Source: Verrucomicrobiota bacterium
GTDB taxonomy: Bacteria; Verrucomicrobiota; Verrucomicrobiia; Opitutales; Opitutaceae
Direction: 5' to 3'
DNA: 38,089 bases
Assembly: GCA_016235555.1 (NCBI GenBank)
Contig: JACRKC010000075.1
Span: 1-38,089, forward strand
Shown: positions 1 through 7,041 of the stretch, in pieces
How the letters are laid out: the number at the start of each line of letters is the position of its first letter
Numbering within the stretch: position 1 is the first letter of the stretch
Translations under genes and position numbers: made by a program
Notes under the pieces: model-generated
The model's database searches: none
Told to the model about the DNA's origin: nothing
What the model saw: only the letters and a program-made list of their open reading frames with translations

Positions 1-182
1 AATAGGGTGACAAAGAGTTCGGTGGTTCGGGGAGCGCACCCGTCTCGGGTGCTGGTGCCGGCGTCTCGCCGACACCTCCGAAATCCTCGGCGAGACGCCG
101 AGGACGGCCCGCGGGACGCGGGCGCTCCCCGAACCACCGCGGGTCACTCAATTGTGCGAGCCTCAGTAATAGATGACACTTT
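1..182. repeat. MITE-like palindromic element, copy 1 (left end cut by the window)
   Basis: A 17-bp perfect inverted repeat (GGTGGTTCGGGGAGCGC at about 21-37 and its complement at about 127-143) encloses three further hairpins: ACCCG/CGGGT around TCT, CCTCGGCG/CGCCGAGG around AGA, and GCCCGCG/CGCGGGC around GGA. Outside the inverted repeat, GTGAC and GTCAC blocks and an outer GATGACA end match copies at about 7804-7988 and, inverted, 14879-15018. It lies just downstream of the sterol-desaturase-family gene. No coding potential is credible here. Confidence 0.75.
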
Positions 183-207
183 CTTGGGGCGGCTGCGTCG
201 GGCGGGG

Positions 208-1041
208 CTACGACGGATCGACCTTCTTGTCGCCGCGCTTCAGCCACGCGAACGGCTCCCAGAGCTGGCCGAGGTAGCCGGCGGGCATGGGCTCGTTGAT
301 GCCGAAGTTCTCCGGCCAGCGGCCGCGGGGCATGTAGTAGGTGCCGAACAGAATGTCCCAAAACGGAAAGAGGCCGGCGAAGTTCTTGTCCCACGCTTCG
401 CGCTCGCGCGAGTGGTGCCAGCGGTGAAACACCGGCGTGGCGATCACGCTGCGTAGCGGTCCGAAGTCCCAGTTGACGTTGGCGTGCAGGAAAATCGCGT
501 AGAACGTGAAGAACGGCGCGACGCTCGCGGTGACGAACGGGTGGAAGCCGAGCAGCAAAATGACGGAGGCCTGGGCGAACTTGTTGACGAGATCGTTGAC
601 CGGGTGGACGCGCAGGCTGCCGAGCCAATCGAGTTCCTCCGAGCTGTGGTGCACGGCGTGGAACGGCCACCACTTGCCGGTGTGGAACAGGCGGTGGGTC
701 CAGTAGCCGAGCAAGTCGGCGAGCAGGTAGATCTCGATCGCCTGGAGCCAGAGCGGCTGGCGGCTGAGCGGACCGTAGCCGCGGTATTCGTGCAGTCGCA
801 GCAGTTCGACGGTGGTGACCTGCGTGAGCACCAGCAGCGCGGCGGGCACGATGATGAGGAAACGTGTGAGCGGCTTCGTGAAGAGAATCGTGACGAACCA
901 GTAAACAGCGTCGGTCCACCAACCGCGGCGGAGGATCGGCTGCGGGCGGCCGCGGCCAAACACGCGCTCGATCACCAGAAAGATCGCCGAGAGGACGAGC
1001 AGGCTGATGAACGCGCGCAGGAAAGTCGGATCGGATTTCAT
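208..1041 (-). CDS. Sterol desaturase / fatty acid hydroxylase superfamily membrane protein
   Basis: This 277-residue protein is a predicted di-iron membrane oxygenase of the fatty acid hydroxylase superfamily, which inserts OH groups or double bonds into lipids or sterol-like substrates. The eight-histidine pattern is visible as HRLFH (116-120), HAVHH (128-132) and HRWHH (206-210), with a further His at 186. Hydrophobic segments lie near residues 7-25, 45-75, 100-113 and 158-185, so it is an inner-membrane protein with the iron site facing the cytosol. The length is normal for bacterial members. It follows the esterase gene on the same strand after about 330 bases holding a repeat, so they need not share a transcript. 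The substrate cannot be read from sequence; a hopanoid, carotenoid or other lipid is possible. Confidence 0.9.
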   Translation of the reverse strand: MKSDPTFLRAFISLLVLSAIFLVIERVFGRGRPQPILRRGWWTDAVYWFVTILFTKPLTRFLIIVPAALLVLTQVTTVELLRLHEYRGYGPLSRQPLWLQAIEIYLLADLLGYWTHRLFHTGKWWPFHAVHHSSEELDWLGSLRVHPVNDLVNKFAQASVILLLGFHPFVTASVAPFFTFYAIFLHANVNWDFGPLRSVIATPVFHRWHHSREREAWDKNFAGLFPFWDILFGTYYMPRGRWPENFGINEPMPAGYLGQLWEPFAWLKRGDKKVDPS

Positions 1042-1191
1042 CGAGGAGGAGGCAGCGATGTTACCCGCGTGGCGCGGTGGAGGTTACCGTGCGTGCAGCA
1101 CGGCGCGCCGAGGTGCCGATCGAGGTTGATGCGCCCGCCTTTTCATCGCGTGGCGGTGGAGACGTTCCCTCCGCCTTGGCCGACAATTCAG

Positions 1192-1356
1192 AAGAACAAC
1201 CACGGATGAACATGGATGGACACGGATACCGGGTGACGAAACGCGGTGCGTGGACGCCGGCGGTGGCGCACCGTTGGGTGCCACCAAACCGGGTGCCTGA
1301 ACGCGGTCTACAGCTTCTCAAAATCCGTGTTCATTCGTGTCTATCCGTGGTTCAAT
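1192..1356. repeat. Long palindrome with arms of tandem ~10-mers
   Basis: The left arm (about 1195-1226) and right arm (about 1322-1354) are inverted, imperfect copies. Each arm is itself a run of degenerate units of the type ACACGGATGA (ACCACGGATG, AACATGGATG, GACACGGAT). About 95 bases lie between. This explains most of the 329-base gap between the esterase and the sterol-desaturase-family gene. I see no gene in the gap. Confidence 0.7.
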
Positions 1357-1370
1357 TGAATGATTCCGGA

Positions 1371-2339
1371 TCAGTTGGCCGCCTTGCGCTTCTTCTTGGC
1401 GGCGGCAGGCGCGGGGTCGCCGGCGGGGGCGGCGGGTTTGGCGAGGGTGGGCTCGCCTTGGATCCAGCCGAGGGACGCGAGGAATTTGTCGGCGGCGACG
1501 AGCGTCGCGTGATAGGCGCTGTTATCGCCGCGGCCGTAGTTGAAGAAGCCGTGGGCCTGACCTTCGTAGCCGACGAGTTCGCAGCGGTTGCCGGCGGCCT
1601 TCATCACGCTCGCGAATTTCTCGGCGGTCGCGTAGGGCACGGTGGTGTCGGCCTTGCCGTGGAAGATGATCGTGGGCGGCGCGCCCTTTCTTACGTGGTG
1701 CGCGGGCGAGATTTTTTCCGGGGTCGTGCCGAGGCGCTCCTCGGGCACGCGCGTGCCGAAGCCCTCGAGCGGCAGGCCCTCCATCGGCGCGAGGACGAGC
1801 GCGGGGTTGAAGAGCACGAGGGCGTTGGGGACGGAGCTGACCTTTCTGTCCTCGGTGGGCTCGTCGAAATCGGGGAGCGTGCCGGTGGCACCGGCGATGT
1901 GGCCGCCCGCGGAACCGCCGCCCGCGGCGATGCGATTGGGGTCGAGGCCGAGGCGGGCGGCGTTGGCGCGGAGCCAGCGCACGGCGGACTTGGCGTCGGC
2001 GACGCACTGCGTGGGCTTGGCGTTCTGCCGCGAGGCGACGCGATAGTCGGCGGTGATCGCGACGATGCCGCGCGTGGCGAGGTAGCGGCAGTGTTGCTCG
2101 AATTGTCCGGGCGAGCCGTTGGTCCAGCCGCCGCCGAAGAAAAACACGATGGCGGGGCGGTTGGTTTTCGGGCCGTTGGCGGGCTCGAAGATCCAGAGTG
2201 AGAGCTTGGTGTCGCCGGCGGTTTTGTAGACTTCGGCGCGGGCGCCGTCGAAGGAGGGTGGGTAGGCGTTGGCGGCGGCGAGCGGTGCGGCGGAGGCCAG
2301 TGCGAGCAGAGTGGTGAGGCGCAGGGCGGGGTAGTTCAT
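1371..2339 (-). CDS. Secreted alpha/beta-hydrolase (BD-FAE/carboxylesterase-like)
   Basis: A 322-residue exported serine esterase, probably removing acyl groups from polysaccharide or small substrates. The start at MNYPALRL gives a clean signal peptide ending AAANA; the reading frame stays open further upstream, but only through repeat-derived sequence. The oxyanion segment is FFFGGGW (67-72, replacing the usual HGGG), the nucleophile elbow GGGSAGG has Ser143, and the acid and base are Asp231 (HGKAD) and His263 (QAHGF). The last 20 residues are Ala/Pro-rich and end in a cationic tail (KKKRKAAN), a trait shared with both sulfatases in this window. It is divergent from the next gene; the 347-base gap holds two palindromes. 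Carbohydrate-esterase activity is an inference from context. Confidence 0.85.
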   Translation of the reverse strand: MNYPALRLTTLLALASAAPLAAANAYPPSFDGARAEVYKTAGDTKLSLWIFEPANGPKTNRPAIVFFFGGGWTNGSPGQFEQHCRYLATRGIVAITADYRVASRQNAKPTQCVADAKSAVRWLRANAARLGLDPNRIAAGGGSAGGHIAGATGTLPDFDEPTEDRKVSSVPNALVLFNPALVLAPMEGLPLEGFGTRVPEERLGTTPEKISPAHHVRKGAPPTIIFHGKADTTVPYATAEKFASVMKAAGNRCELVGYEGQAHGFFNYGRGDNSAYHATLVAADKFLASLGWIQGEPTLAKPAAPAGDPAPAAAKKKRKAAN

Positions 2340-2421
2340 CGGCGTTTTCTTTGCCGCTTGGGGGGGCGCGCGGCGAGTGTGATTTCGGGGCGGACGTGAG
2401 TGTTGTTTGGGGTGCTGAAAA

Positions 2422-2445
2422 CACGAGGCGGGACGCCTCGTCCAC
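2422..2445 (-). repeat. Single GTGG-headed hairpin (REP-like)
   Basis: Read on the minus strand, a GTGG head is followed by stem ACGAGGCG, loop TCC and the complementary stem. The same hairpin occurs at 24810-24832 after the second TonB-receptor gene. Here it stands alone, upstream of the esterase start. Confidence 0.65.
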
Positions 2446-2471
2446 GACTGAGCCAACGATGCAACGGCCGG

Positions 2472-2608
2472 CCACCACGAAACACACCAAATACACGAAA
2501 GGGAAGGCCTTCGGCGGCAAACCAGCCGATGAAATGCGCGCACCATTCAGTGCTGAATTTTGCCAGCCGTAGACATGTCCGCTTTCCTCTTTTGTGTGTT
2601 TCGTGGTG
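2472..2608. repeat. Palindrome with CACCACGAAACACAC-type arms
   Basis: The left arm 2472-2501 and right arm 2583-2608 are inverted copies built on CACCACGAAACACAC followed by a CAAATACACG-like unit. With the single hairpin at 2422-2445 it fills most of the divergent gap between the esterase and the following plus-strand gene. No promoter motif could be assigned with confidence. Confidence 0.65.
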
Positions 2609-2686
2609 AAATCCGACTGAATTTTTCGCGTTCCGGACTGCCGGCCGCTCGACAGGGCGGGAGCGATCGATTCTGCTCCGACCACC

Positions 2687-4066
2687 ATGAAACCCCTCGC
2701 GGTGTGTTTGGTTCTGGGTGCGGTCGTGAGCGTCGCGGCAGCCGAGGTGAAGCCGGTGATCGAGATCGAGGAGGACGTCTACACGTTTGCCGATGCGAAC
2801 AACGGTGCGGGGCCGATGTGGTGCTCCGGCTCGACGTGTCTGGTGCGCGCGGGAAGCGAAGTGTTTGTGAGCGGACTCAAAGTCATCCCGGGTGCGGAAC
2901 CGCTCAACAACTGCCGGTGGTTTTTGCTGCGACGCGGGGAGCGGGGTTGGGAACGCGTGTGGCAGGATGCCGAGCGCACGCGTGAGCCGTCGCCGCTGGC
3001 GTTGCTCGGTGACGGGCGGGTGGTGGTTTCGACCAATCCAACCATGGGCGCATCGGCGCCGGGCAAAGGCGGTCCGGCGCGGCCGGAAGTCGTGCAGTTT
3101 GCCGCGGGCGATCCGCGGGCGAAGCCGGTGGTGCTCGTGCCGGAGTGGGATGGGGCGCCGAAATTTACGGAGCACTCGTATCGCAGCTTCGCGGCCGATG
3201 GCGCAGCGGGTGAATGCGTGCTGTTTCAAAACATCGGCTACACGCACGCGGAGTGGGCGTTTCGCGACCGCGAGGGAAAGTGGAGCGCGCACGGCCAGTT
3301 GAAGTGGCCGTGGGGCGCCGACTACGACAAGCCGCAGCCGGTCCGCGTGTGTTACCCGGCCGTGGCGCTGTGGGGGCGGGCGGTGCATTTCTTCGGCGTG
3401 AGCGACATCGTCGAACCCTACAACGCGTGGCGCGCCTACAAGCGCGAGCTGACCGGGCGCGAGTGGGACTACGATTTCCGGCGGCTCTTCTACACGTGGA
3501 CGCGCGACATCGCGCGTGCGCCGTTCGCCGAGTGGATCGAGATCGCGAGCCGCGACCAGACGTGCGGCTGGCTCTCGGCGTGCGACCTGTGGCTCGCGCC
3601 GAATGGCGACGTGCATCTGCTGTGGGCGGAGAAGGCGATCGATGAGCGGCTGCGGGCGAAGTTTTTTCCGGAGGCGAAACAAAGTCACACGCTCAACCAC
3701 GCGATCGTGCGCGAGGGACGCGTGGTGCACCGGCGCACGCTGACGGAGTCGACGGAGGAGCGGTCGGGTCTGATCGGAGCGGCGGGGCGATTTCACGCGA
3801 TGCCGGACGGGCGGCTGTTTGCGGTTTATCATGCGGCAGGCGTCGACACGGACGGACGACGCGTGGCGGAAAACCGGATCGAGGAGCTGCGCGCGGATGG
3901 CGCGCCGGGCGCGGTGGTGCGGCTGCCGTTCGCGAAACCGTTCCGCAGCTATTTCACGGCGACGGAGCGGGCCGGGTGTGCGCCGTCGGCGACGTTGGAA
4001 CTGCTCGGGCTGCGCGTGGGCACGAGCAACACGATCAGCTACGCGCGGGTCCAGTTGGATGATTGA
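2687..4066 (+). CDS. Secreted protein of unknown function, probable beta-propeller
   Basis: A 459-residue protein with a clear signal peptide (MKPLAVCLVLGAVVSVAAAEV). The mature part is rich in short Gly/Asp/Trp-containing beta-strand segments (for example WCSGSTCLV, LLGDGRVVV, DLWLAPNGDVHLLW, AMPDGRLFAVY), which resembles BNR-type propellers. However, no canonical Asp-box (SxDxGxTW) is present, so I cannot assign a family. Asp, Glu, Arg and Trp are abundant in the middle third, as in carbohydrate-active enzymes. It stands alone on the plus strand between the divergent esterase and the convergent SUMF1-fold gene. It could be a glycoside hydrolase or lyase of the sialidase/BNR fold, or a non-catalytic glycan-binding protein. 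Confidence 0.7.
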   Translation: MKPLAVCLVLGAVVSVAAAEVKPVIEIEEDVYTFADANNGAGPMWCSGSTCLVRAGSEVFVSGLKVIPGAEPLNNCRWFLLRRGERGWERVWQDAERTREPSPLALLGDGRVVVSTNPTMGASAPGKGGPARPEVVQFAAGDPRAKPVVLVPEWDGAPKFTEHSYRSFAADGAAGECVLFQNIGYTHAEWAFRDREGKWSAHGQLKWPWGADYDKPQPVRVCYPAVALWGRAVHFFGVSDIVEPYNAWRAYKRELTGREWDYDFRRLFYTWTRDIARAPFAEWIEIASRDQTCGWLSACDLWLAPNGDVHLLWAEKAIDERLRAKFFPEAKQSHTLNHAIVREGRVVHRRTLTESTEERSGLIGAAGRFHAMPDGRLFAVYHAAGVDTDGRRVAENRIEELRADGAPGAVVRLPFAKPFRSYFTATERAGCAPSATLELLGLRVGTSNTISYARVQLDD

Positions 4067-4101
4067 GCCTCGCGGATTGAACTGACGCCGGAGGGATGGA
4101 G

Positions 4102-4163
4102 GTAGCGCGGTGCTTTAGCCCGCGTTTCAGAGGAAGAAAGTGCGGGCTGAAGCGCCGCACTAC
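4102..4163. repeat. GTAG-headed inverted hairpin pair (REPIN-like)
   Basis: The left unit is GTAG at 4102 followed by CGCGG, GC-TTTA-GC and CCGCG. The right unit, read on the minus strand from 4163, is GTAG followed by GTGCGG/CCGCAC-type pairing around CGCTTCAGC. The two stems differ but each is self-complementary. It lies between the convergent genes ending at 4066 and 4331, a position fit for a bidirectional terminator. Confidence 0.7.
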
Positions 4164-4236
4164 TTCTCGATCCGCGGCAGCCTGATGCGCGAGGCTCAAT
4201 AAGCCGAAAGGCCACAACGGAAACTCGCTCAGAGTC

Positions 4237-4310
4237 GTAGCAGCCGAGCAAGGTAACGAGGCGGGGATTTGTGGTTCACTTCCAGCCGGCCTCCTCACGT
4301 CGGCCGCTAC
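4237..4310. repeat. GTAG-headed inverted pair, CAGCC/CGGCC family
   Basis: The left unit is GTAG at 4237 followed by CAGCCGAG; the right unit on the minus strand from 4310 is GTAG, stem CGGCC, loop GACGTGAGGA, stem GGCCG. The same family recurs at 11866-11935 and, degenerate, at 15029-15055. It is the second repeat in the convergent gap before the SUMF1-fold gene. Confidence 0.65.
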
Positions 4311-4330
4311 GCTCTATTGCGCGATTCAGC

Positions 4331-5218
4331 CTATGGGGAGGTGGCGCGCGCGGGCACCAGTGCCACACGGAAGCCGATGTGGTTGGAGCTGCGCTCGGGC
4401 TCGAACGGGAGGCGAACGGCGGAGCGACAAAACTCCGGGCCGTCCATCCACGCGCCGCCGCGGCGCACGCGGGACACGGTGCCATCGCGATTGGGCGTGC
4501 CCTGGCGATCGGAGAGATCCGGGTCGATGCCGCCGGTGATCGGCCGGTGAAACCAGTCGCGGCACCACTCGAATTCGTTGCCGTGCATGTCGTGCAGGCC
4601 CCAGGCGTTGGCCGGATAGCGGCCGACGGGTTCGGCGGAGCCGCGCGGGAAGCCGGCGGGTTCGCCGCGAAACGGCCGGCCGATGTTCGCGTCGCGCGTC
4701 GTGAGCGTGGCGCCGAAGGCAAACGCCGTGGTCGTGCCGGCGCGGCAGGCGTATTCCCACTGCGCCTCGGTGGGTAGGTTGAATTCCCAGTCCGCCGACA
4801 ACTCGCCCGCGGCACGCGCCTCGCGCGTGAGCCAGCGACAGAACTCCTGCGCGTCGAGGTAGCTCACCCAGTAAACTGGAAAATCGTCGCCGCGGCCGGC
4901 GACGTCGGCTTCGCGGGCGAGCGGGCGGAAGCGTTTCCACTCGCGTTGCGTGACCTCGAATTTGCCGAGCCAGAAACCCTGCGTGAGTGTGACCTCGACC
5001 TGGGTTTCGTCGGTGCGCCGGCCGGGCTCGTCGAGCGGGCTGCCCATGAGAAATTTTCCGGGCGGGCACCAGCACAGCGCGAGACCGGCGACGGTGCGTG
5101 GCTCGCCGGCGCGGGGGCCAAGCATCGCTGGTTTACGCGCGGCCGGGGCTTCGGCGGCGTGACTGGCAGCGAGCACGAGGCAACTGGCGGCAAGCGCGAT
5201 CAGCGATGGACGGTTCAT
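4331..5218 (-). CDS. Secreted SUMF1/FGE-fold protein, probably not a true sulfatase maturase
   Basis: A 295-residue exported protein of the formylglycine-generating-enzyme fold. The signal peptide ends near SHAAEA (18-23). Family landmarks are FLMGS (57-61), LPTEAQWEYACRAG (148-161), WGLHDMHGNEFEWC (206-219), RRGGAW (252-257) and IGFRV (281-285). True aerobic FGEs use two cysteines in a GGS-xC-xxxx-C-xxYR segment to bind copper. Here only one remains (Cys264 in EFCRSAVR); the other position reads WMDG. It is therefore more likely a structural or other-function SUMF1 member than the enzyme that activates the two nearby Cys-type sulfatases. It is downstream of those sulfatases on the same strand, with about 380 repeat-filled bases between. 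A remote sulfatase-modifying role cannot be excluded. Confidence 0.85.
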   Translation of the reverse strand: MNRPSLIALAASCLVLAASHAAEAPAARKPAMLGPRAGEPRTVAGLALCWCPPGKFLMGSPLDEPGRRTDETQVEVTLTQGFWLGKFEVTQREWKRFRPLAREADVAGRGDDFPVYWVSYLDAQEFCRWLTREARAAGELSADWEFNLPTEAQWEYACRAGTTTAFAFGATLTTRDANIGRPFRGEPAGFPRGSAEPVGRYPANAWGLHDMHGNEFEWCRDWFHRPITGGIDPDLSDRQGTPNRDGTVSRVRRGGAWMDGPEFCRSAVRLPFEPERSSNHIGFRVALVPARATSP

Positions 5219-5219
5219 T

Positions 5220-5410
5220 CGCGATGGGTCCGATACCGCGAAGCTGGCTTCGCCTTGGTCGGGTAGCGACGAGCGCCAGCGAGTCGAAGAGCGTCGGCTC
5301 GCTGGCGCTTGCCGCTACTATGAGTGGTCGAAGGTTGCATGGTGGGGGGTCTAATGCCTCGGGGCTTGCCCCGAGGATCTTTACTCGCGATGGGTCCGAT
5401 ACCGCGAAGC
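5220..5410. repeat. 25-bp perfect direct repeat flanking a GTAG-headed inverted pair
   Basis: Identical 25-base blocks (starting CGCGATGGGTCCGATACC) lie at 5220-5244 and 5386-5410. Between them is an inverted pair: GTAG at 5263, stem CGAC/GTCG around a GAGCGCCAGCGA core, and the partner ending at 5318 with stem CGGC/GCCG. A CCTCGGGG/CCCCGAGG hairpin with loop CTTG lies at 5357-5376. The stem bases differ between partners while pairing is kept. Confidence 0.7.
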
Positions 5411-5467
5411 CCTGGTCGCCTGCGGCGCCGCCACGGGCGGGTAAACTTGCTTCGCGTTGGTTGGGAG

Positions 5468-5591
5468 GTGGCACGGGTCTCCCGACCCGTGACGAAGTGA
5501 ATCACGGGTCAGGAGATCCGTGCCACAAAACCGGCGAGGTTGGGAGCGGAACATGGAGGTTTGATCTAACGCCCCGGGGCTTGCTCCGGGG
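5468..5591. repeat. GTGG-headed inverted pair plus a second CCCCGGGG hairpin
   Basis: GTGG at 5468 is followed by stem CACGGGTC, loop TCCC and stem GACCCGTG; the inverted partner ends at 5526. At 5572-5591 a CCCCGGGG-type hairpin repeats, with changes, the one at 5357-5376 and shares its GATxTTxAC right flank. This block and the preceding one fill the 377-base gap between the SUMF1-fold gene and the first sulfatase. The last hairpin abuts the sulfatase stop codon. Confidence 0.7.
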
Positions 5592-5595
5592 ATTT

Positions 5596-7041
5596 TCACT
5601 TTTTCTTCTTCGCCGCCTTGGTCGCGGCGGCGGGCGCGGTGGGATCTTCGTTGGGGCTGCCGTGCCAGAGGGGGGCGGCGTTTTGGGCGTTCCATTTTTC
5701 CCACGCGGCGGCGAGTTCGCGGGCGAGGGCGGGCTGCTGCGCGGAGAGGTCGCGGCTTTCGCCGGGATCGGAGGAGAGATCGTAGAGCTGCCAGCCGCTG
5801 CTGGTCTTCGCCTCCATGTCGCGCCAATCGACGAGTTTCCAGTGGCCGCGACGGACGGCGCGTTGCGGGCCGAAGCGCCAGTAGAGCGCGTCGTGGGGCG
5901 CGGCGGTGGAACCGGCGGTGAGTTGCGGGAGCAGGCTCACGCCGTCGAGACCGGCGGGCACGGGCGCGCCCGCGGCGGCGAGGGCGGTGGGGAGCAGATC
6001 GAGCGTGATGACGGGGGAGTCGAACGTGCGGCCCGCGGGGATGCGTCCGGGCCACACGGCGAAGAACGGCACGCGGATGCCGCCTTCGAGCGTCTGGCCC
6101 TTGTCGCCGCGGAAGGGCGTGTTGACGCCGGTGTTGTAGGCGAAGAACGGCTTGCGGCCGGAGCCGCCGTTGTCGCTGAAGAAGAAGATCAGCGTGTCCT
6201 GCGTGCGGCCGGTTTTTTCGAGGTGGGCGCGCAGGCGGCCGATGGCGTCGTCGAGGCCAAGCAGCAGCGCGAGGTAGCCGCGGCGCGCGGGATCGGTGAC
6301 GCTCGCGGGCACGCGGGCGGCGACGGCGGGATCGATTTCGAGCGGCGTGTGCACGGCGTTGTAGGCGAGGTAGAGGAACCACGGTTTGGCGGCATGGCGC
6401 TCGGTGAACGCGATGGCCTCGTCGGTGAAGAGCGTGGTGGCGAAGCCGTCGAGTTTCTGCACCTCGCGGTTGCGATAGATGAGATCGTGCGAGTGGGCGG
6501 AGCCGAATTGCGGCGTGGCATCGTGGTGGAGGAGGTAGTTGTGGCCGCCGACGAGGAAGCCGAAGTAGTCGTCGAAGCCGCGCGACTGCGGGTGGTGCTG
6601 CGGACTGAAACCTTGGTGCCATTTGCCGATGAGGCCGGTCGCGTAGCCGGCGGCACGCAGGTGATCGGCGATGGTGCGCTGGTCGAGGGGGAGACCGAGC
6701 TTGGCCTCCTCGCCGACGTGCGGATTGAACTCGTGACCGAAGCGCGTCTGGTAACGGCCGGTGAGGAAACCGGCGCGCGACGGGCTGCAATACGGCGCGC
6801 TCACGTAGCCGTTGGTGAAGCGCACGCCGGCCGCAGCGAGCGCGTCGAGGTGCGGCGTGGAAACGACGCGTCCGCCGTGGACGCCGATGTCGGCGTAACC
6901 GAGGTCGTCGGCGACGATGACGAGGACGTTGGGCGGGCGCGGAGTCGCCGCGGACAGCGTGAGGGTGGTGGCGAGCAGCAGGAAAACGGAGCGAAAGACG
7001 GGCGGGAAGAAACCGGGGGAAACAAGCTCGGGGGTGAACAT
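5596..7041 (-). CDS. Secreted sulfatase (Cys-type, family S1 arylsulfatase)
   Basis: A 481-residue exported sulfatase that hydrolyses sulfate esters, probably on polysaccharide fragments. The signal peptide ends near LSAATP (29-34). The metal-site start is VIVADDLGY (41-49), and the activation motif YCSPSRAGFLTGR has Cys85, which must be oxidised to formylglycine, so an FGE or anaerobic maturase is needed elsewhere. Other landmarks are GKWH (139-142), AVHTPLE (229-235), FSDNGG (288-293) and the active-site Lys in RGDKGQTLEGGIRVP (311-325). The overall pattern resembles arylsulfatase A / GalNAc-6-sulfatase types. The C-terminus ends TKAAKKKK, a cationic tail outside the catalytic fold. It follows another sulfatase on the same strand, about 1 kb away. 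Confidence 0.95.
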   Translation of the reverse strand: MFTPELVSPGFFPPVFRSVFLLLATTLTLSAATPRPPNVLVIVADDLGYADIGVHGGRVVSTPHLDALAAAGVRFTNGYVSAPYCSPSRAGFLTGRYQTRFGHEFNPHVGEEAKLGLPLDQRTIADHLRAAGYATGLIGKWHQGFSPQHHPQSRGFDDYFGFLVGGHNYLLHHDATPQFGSAHSHDLIYRNREVQKLDGFATTLFTDEAIAFTERHAAKPWFLYLAYNAVHTPLEIDPAVAARVPASVTDPARRGYLALLLGLDDAIGRLRAHLEKTGRTQDTLIFFFSDNGGSGRKPFFAYNTGVNTPFRGDKGQTLEGGIRVPFFAVWPGRIPAGRTFDSPVITLDLLPTALAAAGAPVPAGLDGVSLLPQLTAGSTAAPHDALYWRFGPQRAVRRGHWKLVDWRDMEAKTSSGWQLYDLSSDPGESRDLSAQQPALARELAAAWEKWNAQNAAPLWHGSPNEDPTAPAAATKAAKKKK